This document shows, piece by piece, positions 47,923-55,616 of a DNA stretch of 55,616 bases. Origin of the DNA: a virus; the IMG/VR virus record IMGVR_UViG_3300005663_000053, positions 1 through 55,616 of that record; one strand, given 5' to 3'. How positions within the stretch are numbered: position 1 is the stretch's first letter; each line of letters begins with the position of its first letter. The notes below the pieces were generated by a model. The model was not told the origin of the DNA and did not search any database. It saw only the letters and a program-made list of their open reading frames with translations. The translations under genes were made by a program, and so were the position numbers.

Positions 47923-49758
47923 ATGCCAAAACTTCCAGATGTAACGGCCCTCGGAGGCCGTCCCACCCCGCGCGCGACGCGGGGCGTACAAGATGTGGCC
48001 GTGGCCGGCCGCGGGGTGCAGGCCGCTGCCGATATTTTCTCTCGAGAAGCGGCGCAAACAGGAACCGAGCTGGGCGCGCTCGCGCAGAGTCTGGGCGAAG
48101 CCGGGGATATATTCGCCCAAGCAGAAGCCCGCATTAGGAAAAGAGAAGATCTGATAGCGGTTACAAAGGCGGAAGCCGCCTATGATCAAGGCATGCGAGA
48201 AAGGTTCAATGCGATCTCGACCGAACAGGACTGGGCACTGATCAAAACGGGCACCGAATATCGGGACTTCTCCTCTCAATCCAGGCAAAACGCGCTCACC
48301 GGTTTCTCGGGCTCGGTCGATGCTCGCGCCGCCTTCGAAGCCAGCCTTTATAAGAGACACAACTCCTGGATGGGCAAAGCGGCAGCGGAAACGCTGGGCG
48401 CGCAAAACGCCTTCTTCCTTGGCCAGATCGAGGAGGGCGCCGCCGATCTGCAAAGGCGTGCATTCGAAAATCCGAGCGCCGCTCTATCTTTGTTAGTCGA
48501 AGCCGATGCCTTGGTCGACAAGCACGCCCCTGGTCTCAAGCCGGAGCAAGAACGGTTCACCAGAGCCGATACATACTCACGGATCATCACCGGCGCGGTG
48601 GATAGACTAATCGCCCAAGGCGAGATCGACGATGCCGAGGAGATCGTGCTCGATCCCGCAGTGCGTGGCGTCCTCGGAACTGAGTCTCAAGGCGACCTCT
48701 TCCGGCGCCTCACCAACGCGAGGATAGAAATTGCCAATCGCGGCCTTACGGGCGCGGCCGCGGGTGCAGCCACGATTGAAGAAGCGACTGCCATTCTTGG
48801 GCGCGAGCCCGGACCAGGGGAGCGTATTCAATTAGCTGGGTTCGAAGAAGTGGTGCCGGTGCGACCGGATGTACTTGATGAAACTGGCGCAATCAAACGT
48901 GATGCTTCGGCGGAGATTCGTCGGCAAGCCGTACAACTTCTCGGTGGTAGCGAAACAACGGCGCTGCCCGCAGATGTAGCCCGTGCCGCCCAGGAACTTG
49001 GCGCCGAGACCGAAAAAATCCTTGAGGCGGGAGAGGAAGATAGTATCGGCCAGGCCGTGGCGTTGGCCACAAAACGGGTTGATTTGCCCGAAGCACTTTC
49101 CTTCCCTGAGATCGCAGACCGAGGCATAGCGGCAATCGAGCAAGAAACGGCCGAGGGTCCGACAGAAGCCGAGTTGGCCAGCGCCGAGCAAAAACTTCGG
49201 GTGCAGGACGCGACTGGTGCGGTGTCCGCCTTCATTGACTTCTTCGGCAACAGGATCGTCGGCCAAATCGATCCCTCATATGTTGACCCGGACATCGTTA
49301 CCGCACGTCAACGCTTGGCGCTTCTTGAGACCGAGTTTGTCGTGGCATTCAGGCGCAGCCCTCGACTTCCGGTTTGGGAGCAGGTGAAGTTGTCGCGGAT
49401 CTTCCAGGGGCCAGCGATTCTCAGATCACCCGAGGCCGTCCGGGTAGAGCTTCAAACGATAGAACAGTTGCTTACCGACCATATCGAGATCAATCGCAGG
49501 CTCTTAGAGGCCCCTCTGCCGATAGAAATGAAATCAGAAGCCCTTGGCGAGATTATGAGCCTCGCTGGCTTCCGGGCGCGCATCAGGAACTTTGAACTTA
49601 ACCCGGCGTTCCCTGAGTTCCGCACGGTGGAAGATGTCGGTGCAGGATCGATAGAGGAGTTGAGGGCCTTCGTCGAAAGAACGCCGGAGGAAGAGCTAAA
49701 CCTCCTTCCGCCAGAGGTGGTCGACCTCATGGCCGACAGATTGACGAAGGGGCAATAA
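47923..49758 (+). CDS. Internal virion protein (gp15-like)
   Basis: This 611-residue protein is helical with many charged residues (EAGDIFAQAEARIRKREDLI, NALTGFSGSVDARAAFEASL, AFENPSAALSLLVEADALVD). It lies between the gp14-like and the very large protein, as T7 gp15-like proteins do. Exact family assignment is by size, order and composition. It starts four bases after the previous stop. Confidence 0.6.
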   Translation: MPKLPDVTALGGRPTPRATRGVQDVAVAGRGVQAAADIFSREAAQTGTELGALAQSLGEAGDIFAQAEARIRKREDLIAVTKAEAAYDQGMRERFNAISTEQDWALIKTGTEYRDFSSQSRQNALTGFSGSVDARAAFEASLYKRHNSWMGKAAAETLGAQNAFFLGQIEEGAADLQRRAFENPSAALSLLVEADALVDKHAPGLKPEQERFTRADTYSRIITGAVDRLIAQGEIDDAEEIVLDPAVRGVLGTESQGDLFRRLTNARIEIANRGLTGAAAGAATIEEATAILGREPGPGERIQLAGFEEVVPVRPDVLDETGAIKRDASAEIRRQAVQLLGGSETTALPADVARAAQELGAETEKILEAGEEDSIGQAVALATKRVDLPEALSFPEIADRGIAAIEQETAEGPTEAELASAEQKLRVQDATGAVSAFIDFFGNRIVGQIDPSYVDPDIVTARQRLALLETEFVVAFRRSPRLPVWEQVKLSRIFQGPAILRSPEAVRVELQTIEQLLTDHIEINRRLLEAPLPIEMKSEALGEIMSLAGFRARIRNFELNPAFPEFRTVEDVGAGSIEELRAFVERTPEEELNLLPPEVVDLMADRLTKGQ

Positions 49759-49761
49759 GGC

Positions 49762-52638
49762 ATGCCCGAGCTCCCCGGAAAATCCGAGAGGACCACAGCC
49801 GTTTCTGTCCTGCCAGAGACCACAATGGCGGAAGAAGGTGAATCGCCTCAAGGCGGCGCGGCGCTCAAGGCGTTGGTGCAACCCAAGGCAGATCCAGAGC
49901 TTTCATTGGGGGGGCCCTCCCGGCTGCAACAGACATCGCCTGGGCTTTTGGCCCCAGAAGAACGATCGGCCGGAGCCAACCTGAAAGCATTGGCCGGTCG
50001 GGGCACATGGCAGGAGTACATATGGGGCATCAACACGGCGATCGCCGACACTCTGGATTTCGCGCCGGATGCCTTCGCGGAGTTGTTTCGAAGGTTCGGC
50101 ATCAGCGCATCAAAAGGCACAGTGCGCGACGTCTTCGCAGGCTTTGGCTGGACTCCGCCGAGAGGGCAGGAGCCGGATACCAGGGCATTCTCCGCCGGGC
50201 ACATGCACGGGGTGGCCGCCATGTTGGCACTCCCGGTGCCGAAGGCGGCTGGGCTTCGTCCGCTAGGAGTCCGCCCGACAGCGCTCCCAACCGGAGGGCC
50301 GAGGGAAGCCATTGTCCGTGGCGTTAAAGAGATAGGCGAGACCGCAGTGCGCCAGCCAGAAAGATTTGCGGCCATTGAATCCGTGTCCGCCGCGGCGGCC
50401 GGAGTCGGTATCTACGAGGCGCGGAAACGCTTCCCTGATTCGCCTGCGGCCGAAGCCCTTGGCGCAATCTTGTTTGGCCTGACACCGGCAGGACTTATTG
50501 CCGCGCCAGGGGCCATAGTTCGAGGAACGCTTGCTGTTGGCAGGCATTTGCCGGTCTCGGGAACCGTCATACGAATCGCGTCCAATATCCTTCAACGGGC
50601 CAGGGAATTTTTCACTGTAAGCGGCGCAACCGCGCGGGCTCGGGCGCGTATGACCCGTGCCGTCGAGGAGCCAGAGGCGGCATTAGCCCGTATGGAAGAG
50701 CCGGGGGTGCTCCCGGAGGCGAAATTGACGCCCGCCCAGCAAACCGGCGAACCTGGGGTGCTGGCTTTGGAGCGGTCCGTCATGGAGAGTAGCGATACGG
50801 CTGTTTTCCAGGCGGATGAGCAGATTGCCGAACTCAACGCCACGATAATACAATCCCTGGAAGCCCCGAGGGGTCAGGTCGCAGTAACCAAGGAGCATTT
50901 CGAAGCCGCGCAAGCCTACCTCCTGTCTTTGCTTGATGGGCGACTCCGCATCGCGGCCCTGGAAGCGGACAGGCGCATCGCAGCTCTTACATCGGGGAAA
51001 ACCCCCAAAGAAGCCAACACGATAGCGGCGCAGGAACTGGATAAGGCGCATGTAGCGGCCCGGGCAACCGAGGAGGAGCTTTACGCGGTTCTGCCCATTG
51101 ATCTCGAGGTTCTGCCAACCACTACGAGAAGCACCCTCAAAATAGAGCTGATGTGGCGCGGGCGGACGGCCGACCCGGAGGACATCCCGGTCTTCGTGAC
51201 CGAGTTCCTGGGCGGGCTGAACAGAAAGGGCAAGTTCGTCGGCGGCACGCTCGCCAAGGGCGCCACGTTTGAGGAGATGCGCGTTTTCAGGAGCCGGGTT
51301 CTCGGTGAGATACGCGCCGAACGGGCCAAGCTACGCACGGGAACGGGAAGTCGGAACAAGGTGCGGATTCTCGAGGATATTCAAGAAGCCATCTTGGCAG
51401 ATCTCGGAGCCCTGAGGGGCCAAGTCTCTGGCGAGGCTGGCCAAGATCTGCGTATCGCGCTGGACTTCTCATACTCTCTCAATGAGAGATTTACCCGCGG
51501 CCCCGTGGGGCGGCTCCTCGGCGCGGAAAGGCGTGGGGGGCCGGCAGTACCGGAGGCATTGACGCTTGAGACGACATTGGGAATAAGGGGCGCGAAGGCG
51601 GGGGAGAACGCGCGCGCCATGATCAAGGCTGTCCAGGACAATCCCGATGAACTTCTGGGCGCGGCCGAGGACTTCATCAAGGCCCGGTTCGTCAAGGACG
51701 CCATCAGGAATCAGCGGATCGACCAAGGTAAGGCGGAGGCGTTCCTGCGCAACAATAAGGAGCTCCTGGATGAATTCCCAGGCGTCCGGTCGGACATAGA
51801 GGCCGCGATCCAGAATGACAGTGCCTTGCTGGTCGCCGAGCGGCGGGCCGAAAGCATCGGCTCCAAGCTTGCGAACCCGCGCATTTCCAAGGCGGCGCTG
51901 TTTATCCGCTCCGATCCCCAAAAGGCTTTCGAGGCTGTGAGAACCATGCGCGATCCCGGGGTGGAAATGCAGAACCTCGTCAATCTCGCGGCGCGCGACG
52001 CAACCGGCGAGGCGACTGAGGGGCTACAGGCGGCATATCTGGACTGGCTTCTGACTCGTGCGATGATCGCGCAAACCGATATCGCCGGCCGTCCTTATGT
52101 GTCCGGGATGAGGCTCCGCAACGCCTTGCAAGACGAAGCCACGCAAGCGATGTCGGCGCGCGTGTTGACGGCGGAGCAGCAAGAACGCTTGGGTCAAACT
52201 CTCGAAACGGCCTTGCGTTTTGACATGATTCGGAGGGCGCGGCCGGCGCGCGAGGGAATCATCGGCGATATTCCCAACATCATGATCGAGTCGATGGCGC
52301 GTATCGGTATCTTGCGGGCCATATCACGGATTGGCGGCGGGTTCGGCACGATCCAGGTTCCAGGCATGATCTCGGCAAGAGTGCGCAGCATGATTCAATC
52401 GCATGTCAAAGACCCGGCGACGCGGCTCATCATTGATGCGGTGATGACCGAAGATCCCGCGCTCATGAAGGCGCTTCTCATGGATTTGAGTAAACCGGAA
52501 AACGTGAAGTTTGTTCGCCGACAGCTTCACGCTTGGATAGCTGGTTTATTGTGGGAGGTCGGGGGCGCGGAGCGTGAAGAGGCTGGCCCCCCGCCAAACG
52601 TTCAACAACAAGCCATCAGCCGCGGCAGCTTCCTATAA
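49762..52638 (+). CDS. Large internal virion protein (gp16-like position)
   Basis: This 958-residue protein is mainly helical, with an unstructured N-terminus, a hydrophobic segment about residues 225-260 (ALGAILFGLTPAGLIAAPGA) and a long coiled-coil region. By position it corresponds to the largest ejection protein of podoviruses. No peptidoglycan-hydrolase motif was recognised, unlike T7 gp16. It is followed by a convergent minus-strand gene. Confidence 0.6.
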   Translation: MPELPGKSERTTAVSVLPETTMAEEGESPQGGAALKALVQPKADPELSLGGPSRLQQTSPGLLAPEERSAGANLKALAGRGTWQEYIWGINTAIADTLDFAPDAFAELFRRFGISASKGTVRDVFAGFGWTPPRGQEPDTRAFSAGHMHGVAAMLALPVPKAAGLRPLGVRPTALPTGGPREAIVRGVKEIGETAVRQPERFAAIESVSAAAAGVGIYEARKRFPDSPAAEALGAILFGLTPAGLIAAPGAIVRGTLAVGRHLPVSGTVIRIASNILQRAREFFTVSGATARARARMTRAVEEPEAALARMEEPGVLPEAKLTPAQQTGEPGVLALERSVMESSDTAVFQADEQIAELNATIIQSLEAPRGQVAVTKEHFEAAQAYLLSLLDGRLRIAALEADRRIAALTSGKTPKEANTIAAQELDKAHVAARATEEELYAVLPIDLEVLPTTTRSTLKIELMWRGRTADPEDIPVFVTEFLGGLNRKGKFVGGTLAKGATFEEMRVFRSRVLGEIRAERAKLRTGTGSRNKVRILEDIQEAILADLGALRGQVSGEAGQDLRIALDFSYSLNERFTRGPVGRLLGAERRGGPAVPEALTLETTLGIRGAKAGENARAMIKAVQDNPDELLGAAEDFIKARFVKDAIRNQRIDQGKAEAFLRNNKELLDEFPGVRSDIEAAIQNDSALLVAERRAESIGSKLANPRISKAALFIRSDPQKAFEAVRTMRDPGVEMQNLVNLAARDATGEATEGLQAAYLDWLLTRAMIAQTDIAGRPYVSGMRLRNALQDEATQAMSARVLTAEQQERLGQTLETALRFDMIRRARPAREGIIGDIPNIMIESMARIGILRAISRIGGGFGTIQVPGMISARVRSMIQSHVKDPATRLIIDAVMTEDPALMKALLMDLSKPENVKFVRRQLHAWIAGLLWEVGGAEREEAGPPPNVQQQAISRGSFL

Positions 52639-52646
52639 GCAGCCGC

Positions 52647-52901
52647 TCATCTGTAGCCGTAATCGTAGGGATCACGGGTCAACTCTTCTTGTGAGCCTAC
52701 GCCAAAGCCTGTCTCGCCTGATCTGAGACCATCATAAGGATCAGCATAGGGCTGCGGCTGTAACCGCTCGAATATCCGGTCACCCTCTTGTTGGTCCAAC
52801 CACCGCTCGGTGCCATAGGCCTCCCACGACGGCAGGTTGTGCATCGATGCATGCGCCGGAGCGACGGACGCGAACGCGAAGATTGCGAGGATTATCCACA
52901 T
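52647..52901 (-). CDS. Small exported protein on the minus strand
   Basis: The 84-residue protein has the signal peptide MWIILAIFAFASVAPAHA. The ribosome site AGGAGG is eight bases before ATG 52901. A -35-like TTGACG lies upstream, inside the next plus-strand gene. The end reads TRDPYDYGYR, similar to the tail of the exported protein at 5436. Opposite orientation within the late region marks a moron-type gene that may be expressed in the lysogen. Confidence 0.65.
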   Translation of the reverse strand: MWIILAIFAFASVAPAHASMHNLPSWEAYGTERWLDQQEGDRIFERLQPQPYADPYDGLRSGETGFGVGSQEELTRDPYDYGYR

Positions 52902-52947
52902 GACCGCTTCCTCCTGATTGGGCTGCACACTTTGTGAGGTTTTCTAA

Positions 52948-53649
52948 ATGCCGTCAACCATAACCGACAGGCTCCGCGGCTTGACCACCTCGGTCGCCGT
53001 CAAGGCACCTGTGCTCCTCGCCTCGACTGGCAACATCCCGCTCGCCTCGACCGGGGACATCGACGGTGTCACGCCCTCGACCGGAATCCGCGCGCTGTTC
53101 AAGGATCAGACGACCGACACCGAGAACGGCATTTATTCGTTCAACGGCTCGACCTGGGGCCGGGAGGCCGACTTCGACGGCCAGCGCGATTCGGTGCGCG
53201 GCACCCTGGTGTATGTCTCGACCGGACTGTTGAACGCTGAAGCCTGGTTCGTCGTCACCTCGACCGGCGTTCCCGGATCGACGGTTGCCGTCACCTTCGC
53301 GCGAGCAAATTTCCCGGTAGCCGTGGGCGCGGTTGCCAGCAGCGTTGGCTCGACGTTGACCAATGCGGGGTTCACCAGCCTGTCGTCATCGTCCTCAACG
53401 GCCCTCACATTTGAGATCGCGGCGCCGGCGATTGGTGTGCGAAAGGAAATCCACATTGATACCAGCGCCTCCGAGATCTCGTTCGGTGGCACCTCAACCG
53501 CGATCATCTTCAAGGGAACTGCCGGCGGGGCTGGATCAACCCTGTTCCTTTCAGGGGTGAATCTCGCGGGCGCGACGATCACGCTTAGGGGCATGTCCAC
53601 TGCCCAGTGGGCGAACATCGGCTCCACCGCGGTGGTCACTATTGGATGA
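52948..53649 (+). CDS. Tail fibre-like protein
   Basis: This 233-residue protein starts STITDRLRGLTTSVAVKAPV, with LASTGNIPLASTGDIDGVTP and AEAWFVVTSTGVPG, as in small phage tail-fibre or head-binding proteins. The last 105 or so residues are homologous to the protein at 32134-32649 (both with SSVGSTLTN, FGGTSTA and a terminal VVxIG). It lies after the internal virion genes and before lysis, the usual place for fibres. Confidence 0.65.
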   Translation: MPSTITDRLRGLTTSVAVKAPVLLASTGNIPLASTGDIDGVTPSTGIRALFKDQTTDTENGIYSFNGSTWGREADFDGQRDSVRGTLVYVSTGLLNAEAWFVVTSTGVPGSTVAVTFARANFPVAVGAVASSVGSTLTNAGFTSLSSSSSTALTFEIAAPAIGVRKEIHIDTSASEISFGGTSTAIIFKGTAGGAGSTLFLSGVNLAGATITLRGMSTAQWANIGSTAVVTIG

Positions 53650-53677
53650 TGCGCCGGAACCAAGGAGAAGCGAAACC

Positions 53678-54067
53678 ATGATAAATCGTCATTCCTTTTT
53701 GCTGATTGCCGCGCTTGTCGCGGCTTTTTTATGGCCGATGCCCGTCCTGGCTCATGCCCCTGCGATCGGCGAGGAACGCCCGGCCTTTAGCGTCTGCAAC
53801 AAGAAGGCCGCGGACGACATCTTCGCGGTGGCCAAGGAGCGCGGCGTGGGCGCGACGTCGCTCCCGGCATTTAAGTACGAGCGCACGAGAGATTGTCGTG
53901 TTTTCGGCGGCGCTCCGGTGCTGGTCCACGCGATCGCGGTGTCGGAACCCACCTACACGCCAGACAACTACATCGTCTACATGATCCAGGTGGAGCCGGT
54001 GGAAGGCACCCTTCCCAGCGGCTCGTGGTTCGCTTTCCACAGGCACAAGGCCGAGGACGAGATATGA
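53678..54067 (+). CDS. Exported protein in the lysis module
   Basis: The 129-residue protein has a signal peptide (SFLLIAALVAAFLWPMPVLA) and a mature domain with two cysteines (FSVCNKKAADDIFAVAKERG and RTRDCRVFGG). A ribosome site AAGGAG precedes ATG 53678. It overlaps the next gene by ATGA. It may act in the periplasm in lysis or as a superinfection factor. Not recognised. Confidence 0.6.
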   Translation: MINRHSFLLIAALVAAFLWPMPVLAHAPAIGEERPAFSVCNKKAADDIFAVAKERGVGATSLPAFKYERTRDCRVFGGAPVLVHAIAVSEPTYTPDNYIVYMIQVEPVEGTLPSGSWFAFHRHKAEDEI

Positions 54068-54261
54068 CCGTTCGTGTTTTCATAGAGCGATGCCTTGCTC
54101 CCTTGGCCGCGGCCGTTGTCATACTGCTCGCCGCCAACGCCTTCGTCTCTTGGCGCACGCTCGCCGTGGTGGAGAACGATGTCGCGCATCTTACGGCCAG
54201 CATCGAGCGGATCGAGGCCAAGGTGGACCGGCTGTTGTGGCAGGGCGGGCCCAAGCAATGA
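54064..54261 (+). CDS. Small membrane protein with coiled coil (lysis accessory)
   Basis: The 65-residue protein has one membrane helix (LAPLAAAVVILLAANAFVSW) and then a helical domain (VENDVAHLTASIERIEAKVD). That topology is seen in small phage spanin-like or pinholin-like proteins. It overlaps the endolysin gene by ATGA, so it belongs to the lysis cassette. Confidence 0.55.
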   Translation: MTVRVFIERCLAPLAAAVVILLAANAFVSWRTLAVVENDVAHLTASIERIEAKVDRLLWQGGPKQ

Positions 54262-54683
54262 GCATGATCCTGCTCGAGGACGTGTTGATCCTTGCCCGGA
54301 CGGTCTACGGCGAGGCGCGCGGGGAAGACGATGAGGGCCGCCGCGCGGTAGCGCACACGCCCATCAACCGCTGGAAATCGAGAAGCGGCCAATTCGCTCG
54401 CGATGACACCCTGGCCACGGCCTGCCTACGCCACCGGCAATTCTCCGCCTGGGATGCCGGGACGCCGGCCCAAGCCCGCAATCTCGACAGGATGCTTACG
54501 GTCACGCTCAACGATCCGGTGTTCCGTGCCTGCTTGGCCGCCGCCCTCAAGGCTCTCAACGAACCAGACTTCACCGGCAGCGCGAAGCACTACCACGCGC
54601 TGTCGATCTCGCCAGCTTGGGCGAAGGGGCATAAGCCCTGCTTCGTCACCGGCAACCACGCTTTCTACAACGACGTGAAATGA
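54258..54683 (+). CDS. Endolysin, cell wall hydrolase SleB-like
   Basis: This 141-residue protein matches the Hydrolase_2/SleB family (PF07486): LARTVYGEARGEDDEGRRAV with the catalytic Glu in GEARGE, a central INRW and CLRHRQFSAWDAGTP, and HYHALSISPAWAKGHKPCFV near the end. It cleaves peptidoglycan in lysis. No signal peptide is seen, so it depends on the holin-like protein at 54698 for export. Confidence 0.85.
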   Translation: MSMILLEDVLILARTVYGEARGEDDEGRRAVAHTPINRWKSRSGQFARDDTLATACLRHRQFSAWDAGTPAQARNLDRMLTVTLNDPVFRACLAAALKALNEPDFTGSAKHYHALSISPAWAKGHKPCFVTGNHAFYNDVK

Positions 54684-54697
54684 AGGAGTGACCCATC

Positions 54698-54883
54698 ATG
54701 GAATGGTTTGTTGAAAACTGGCCGCTGATCGTCGCGGCCTGGGGTGCGCTGCACGTTTTTGCCTCGACCATCACGGCCCTGACGCCGACGCCGCGCGACG
54801 ACGCTGCCCTTGCCAAGCTCTACAAGTTCATCGAGCGTGTGGCGCTGGTAGTAGGCAAGGCGAAGCGGGAGGCGCCGAAATGA
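54698..54883 (+). CDS. Putative holin
   Basis: The 61-residue protein has one clear membrane helix (WPLIVAAWGALHVFASTITA). A short charged region follows (DDAALAKLYKFIERVALVVG, then KAKREAPK), a pattern common in small phage holins adjacent to SleB-type endolysins. AAGGAG precedes the ATG. It overlaps the lipoprotein gene by ATGA. Confidence 0.65.
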   Translation: MEWFVENWPLIVAAWGALHVFASTITALTPTPRDDAALAKLYKFIERVALVVGKAKREAPK

Positions 54884-55239
54884 TCCGCCTATTCGCTTGC
54901 GGCATCTTCGCCACTCTAATCCTCACTGGCTGCATCGGGCTTGAGCCTTGGAACCCCCAGAACAACGCCGGCATCACCAACGTCACGATCGAGTGGTGCG
55001 AGTCCGCCAAGGAAGATACTGACAATTATCTCTGCAAGGTCAGTTGGATCGATGGCAAGGAGAAGGCGGACGTTAGCATAAGCTGGGGCGATAACTTCAC
55101 GTACTCGGCCAATGATGTCTCCGCCTTCCGGGGCCAGGAAATCAGAGCGGCCGTAGAGGAAGCGCTCGCCGAGGCTCAAGTGGAGGTCACCACGGCGATC
55201 GTCGACAGGATCGTCGGCGCGATTGCGGGCGGGCTCTAA
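54880..55239 (+). CDS. Small lipoprotein, possible outer-membrane spanin-like factor
   Basis: The 119-residue protein has a lipoprotein signal (LFACGIFATLILTGC, lipobox LTGC). The mature part is acidic and has a helical end (EEALAEAQVEVTTAIVDRIV). Its place after the holin suggests a lysis-related or o-spanin-like role, but the length and lack of a Pro-rich linker do not fit a classic spanin. It converges on the replication gene after a 70-bp gap. Confidence 0.6.
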   Translation: MIRLFACGIFATLILTGCIGLEPWNPQNNAGITNVTIEWCESAKEDTDNYLCKVSWIDGKEKADVSISWGDNFTYSANDVSAFRGQEIRAAVEEALAEAQVEVTTAIVDRIVGAIAGGL

Positions 55240-55309
55240 ATAGGATTAGCCAGTTCCAGCAGCGCGCCGCCGCGCCCAGAGAACATGACGACGTGCTTAG
55301 AGGCGCGTT

Positions 55310-55616
55310 TCACGCCCGGTCCTTTCTCTGATCGATTGCGCAGAAGGCAAGGAACGCCTTTCTAGGTCTCAGCACCGGTTCGCCCTTTTCCCGACTCCAA
55401 ACCCTCCATCGATGCTCCGCATCTTCGATGTCGAGTTCAGGATGAAGTTTTCTCGCCTCCTCCCTCACTTCATCACTAATCCGCGGACCCCCCCCAAAGT
55501 TATCCCCACCTTCCACACCTACCCCTACGATCTGCCGAGCCTGTACGGATTCTCCTTTCTGGCTCTGGGTATGGTGTACCCTCGTGTCACGCTCTCCACC
55601 CTCCCTCGGCAAACGC
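55310..55616 (-). CDS. Replication protein (DnaT/O-like), C-terminal part; N-terminal part at 1-403
   Basis: This is the second half of the gene starting at ATG 403. Bases 55540-55616 repeat 1-77 and are the assembly overlap, so the gene really ends the read at 55310 after passing base 1. The C-terminal segment (ISDEVREEARKLHPELDIED, then PRKAFLAFCAIDQRK) resembles the helicase-loader tail of DUF1376-type replication proteins. A near-consensus DnaA box (55500-55508) lies in this part. Length is 210 residues. Confidence 0.7.
   Translation of the reverse strand, partial: RLPREGGERDTRVHHTQSQKGESVQARQIVGVGVEGGDNFGGGPRISDEVREEARKLHPELDIEDAEHRWRVWSREKGEPVLRPRKAFLAFCAIDQRKDRA
55540..55616. repeat. 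Right copy of 77-bp terminal direct repeat
   Basis: Identical to bases 1-77. The length of 77 is a common k-mer size in short-read assemblers, which supports an untrimmed circular contig with a true length of 55,539 bp. Confidence 0.95.

Noticed and set aside
1-55616. CRISPR arrays, insertion sequences and complete tRNA genes
   Set aside because: No regularly spaced repeats, transposase motifs or cloverleaf sequences were noticed on reading. A tRNAscan and CRISPR finder run would be decisive.

Overview
The window is a complete, circularly assembled genome of a temperate, podovirus-like tailed phage, probably of an alphaproteobacterium. The last 77 bases (55540-55616) repeat the first 77 exactly. 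That is what an assembler leaves when it closes a circle, so the unit is about 55,539 bp and one replication gene runs across the junction. The podovirus assignment rests on a P22/T7-type head-tail connector (portal), tail-tubular-A-like and nozzle-like proteins and large internal virion proteins. The lysogeny assignment rests on a tyrosine integrase, an excisionase-like protein and a two-repressor switch. The host guess is an inference from GC-rich sequence, a SleB-type endolysin, a DUF6362-like regulator, a Gp37/Gp68 protein and an attP-like sequence resembling the 3' end of a tRNA-Asn.

Layout. The minus strand of 1-5018, continued across the junction to 55310, carries replication (N6-adenine methyltransferase, a stand-alone DnaA domain IV, a DnaT/O-like replication protein) and lysogeny (integrase, Xis-like protein, winged helix protein, C5 methyltransferase, a HTH protein, a short repressor). 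The switch lies at 5018-5850. Four matching 15-bp operators (CCACC(A/G) N3 TGGTGG) sit in two pairs, one between divergent HTH genes and one on the promoter of the rightward early operon. From 5851 to 13997 runs a chain of small overlapping early genes, including an HNH nuclease and an ERF-family annealase.

The terminase small subunit is at 14.0 kb but the large subunit is at 34.5 kb. The 20 kb between them holds tail-fibre-like genes, coiled-coil proteins and a sugar island (19569-31732). The island has a counterpart for every step of the GDP-sugar route to CMP-legionaminic acid: PtmE-type nucleotidyltransferase, LegB, LegC, LegH, LegG, LegI and LegF. It also has a PtmG/PseA-type PP-loop amidotransferase, a HisF-like cyclase, two radical SAM enzymes, a GT2 glycosyltransferase and an intruding HNH endonuclease. 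Two tandem paralogues just upstream of the large terminase gene carry a core resembling sialyltransferase (GT42) or Maf/DUF115 proteins and could be the sugar transferases. The likely product is a phage-encoded sialic-acid-like (nonulosonic) sugar, used to decorate either the virion or the lysogen surface.

The late module (34478-55239) runs large terminase, portal, scaffold, capsid, tail tube and nozzle, internal virion proteins, fibre, endolysin, holin-like protein and lipoprotein. It is interrupted between scaffold and major capsid by a third radical SAM gene, a small exported protein and a hairpin-rich non-coding stretch (41231-41400). No tRNA gene, CRISPR array or insertion sequence was recognised.
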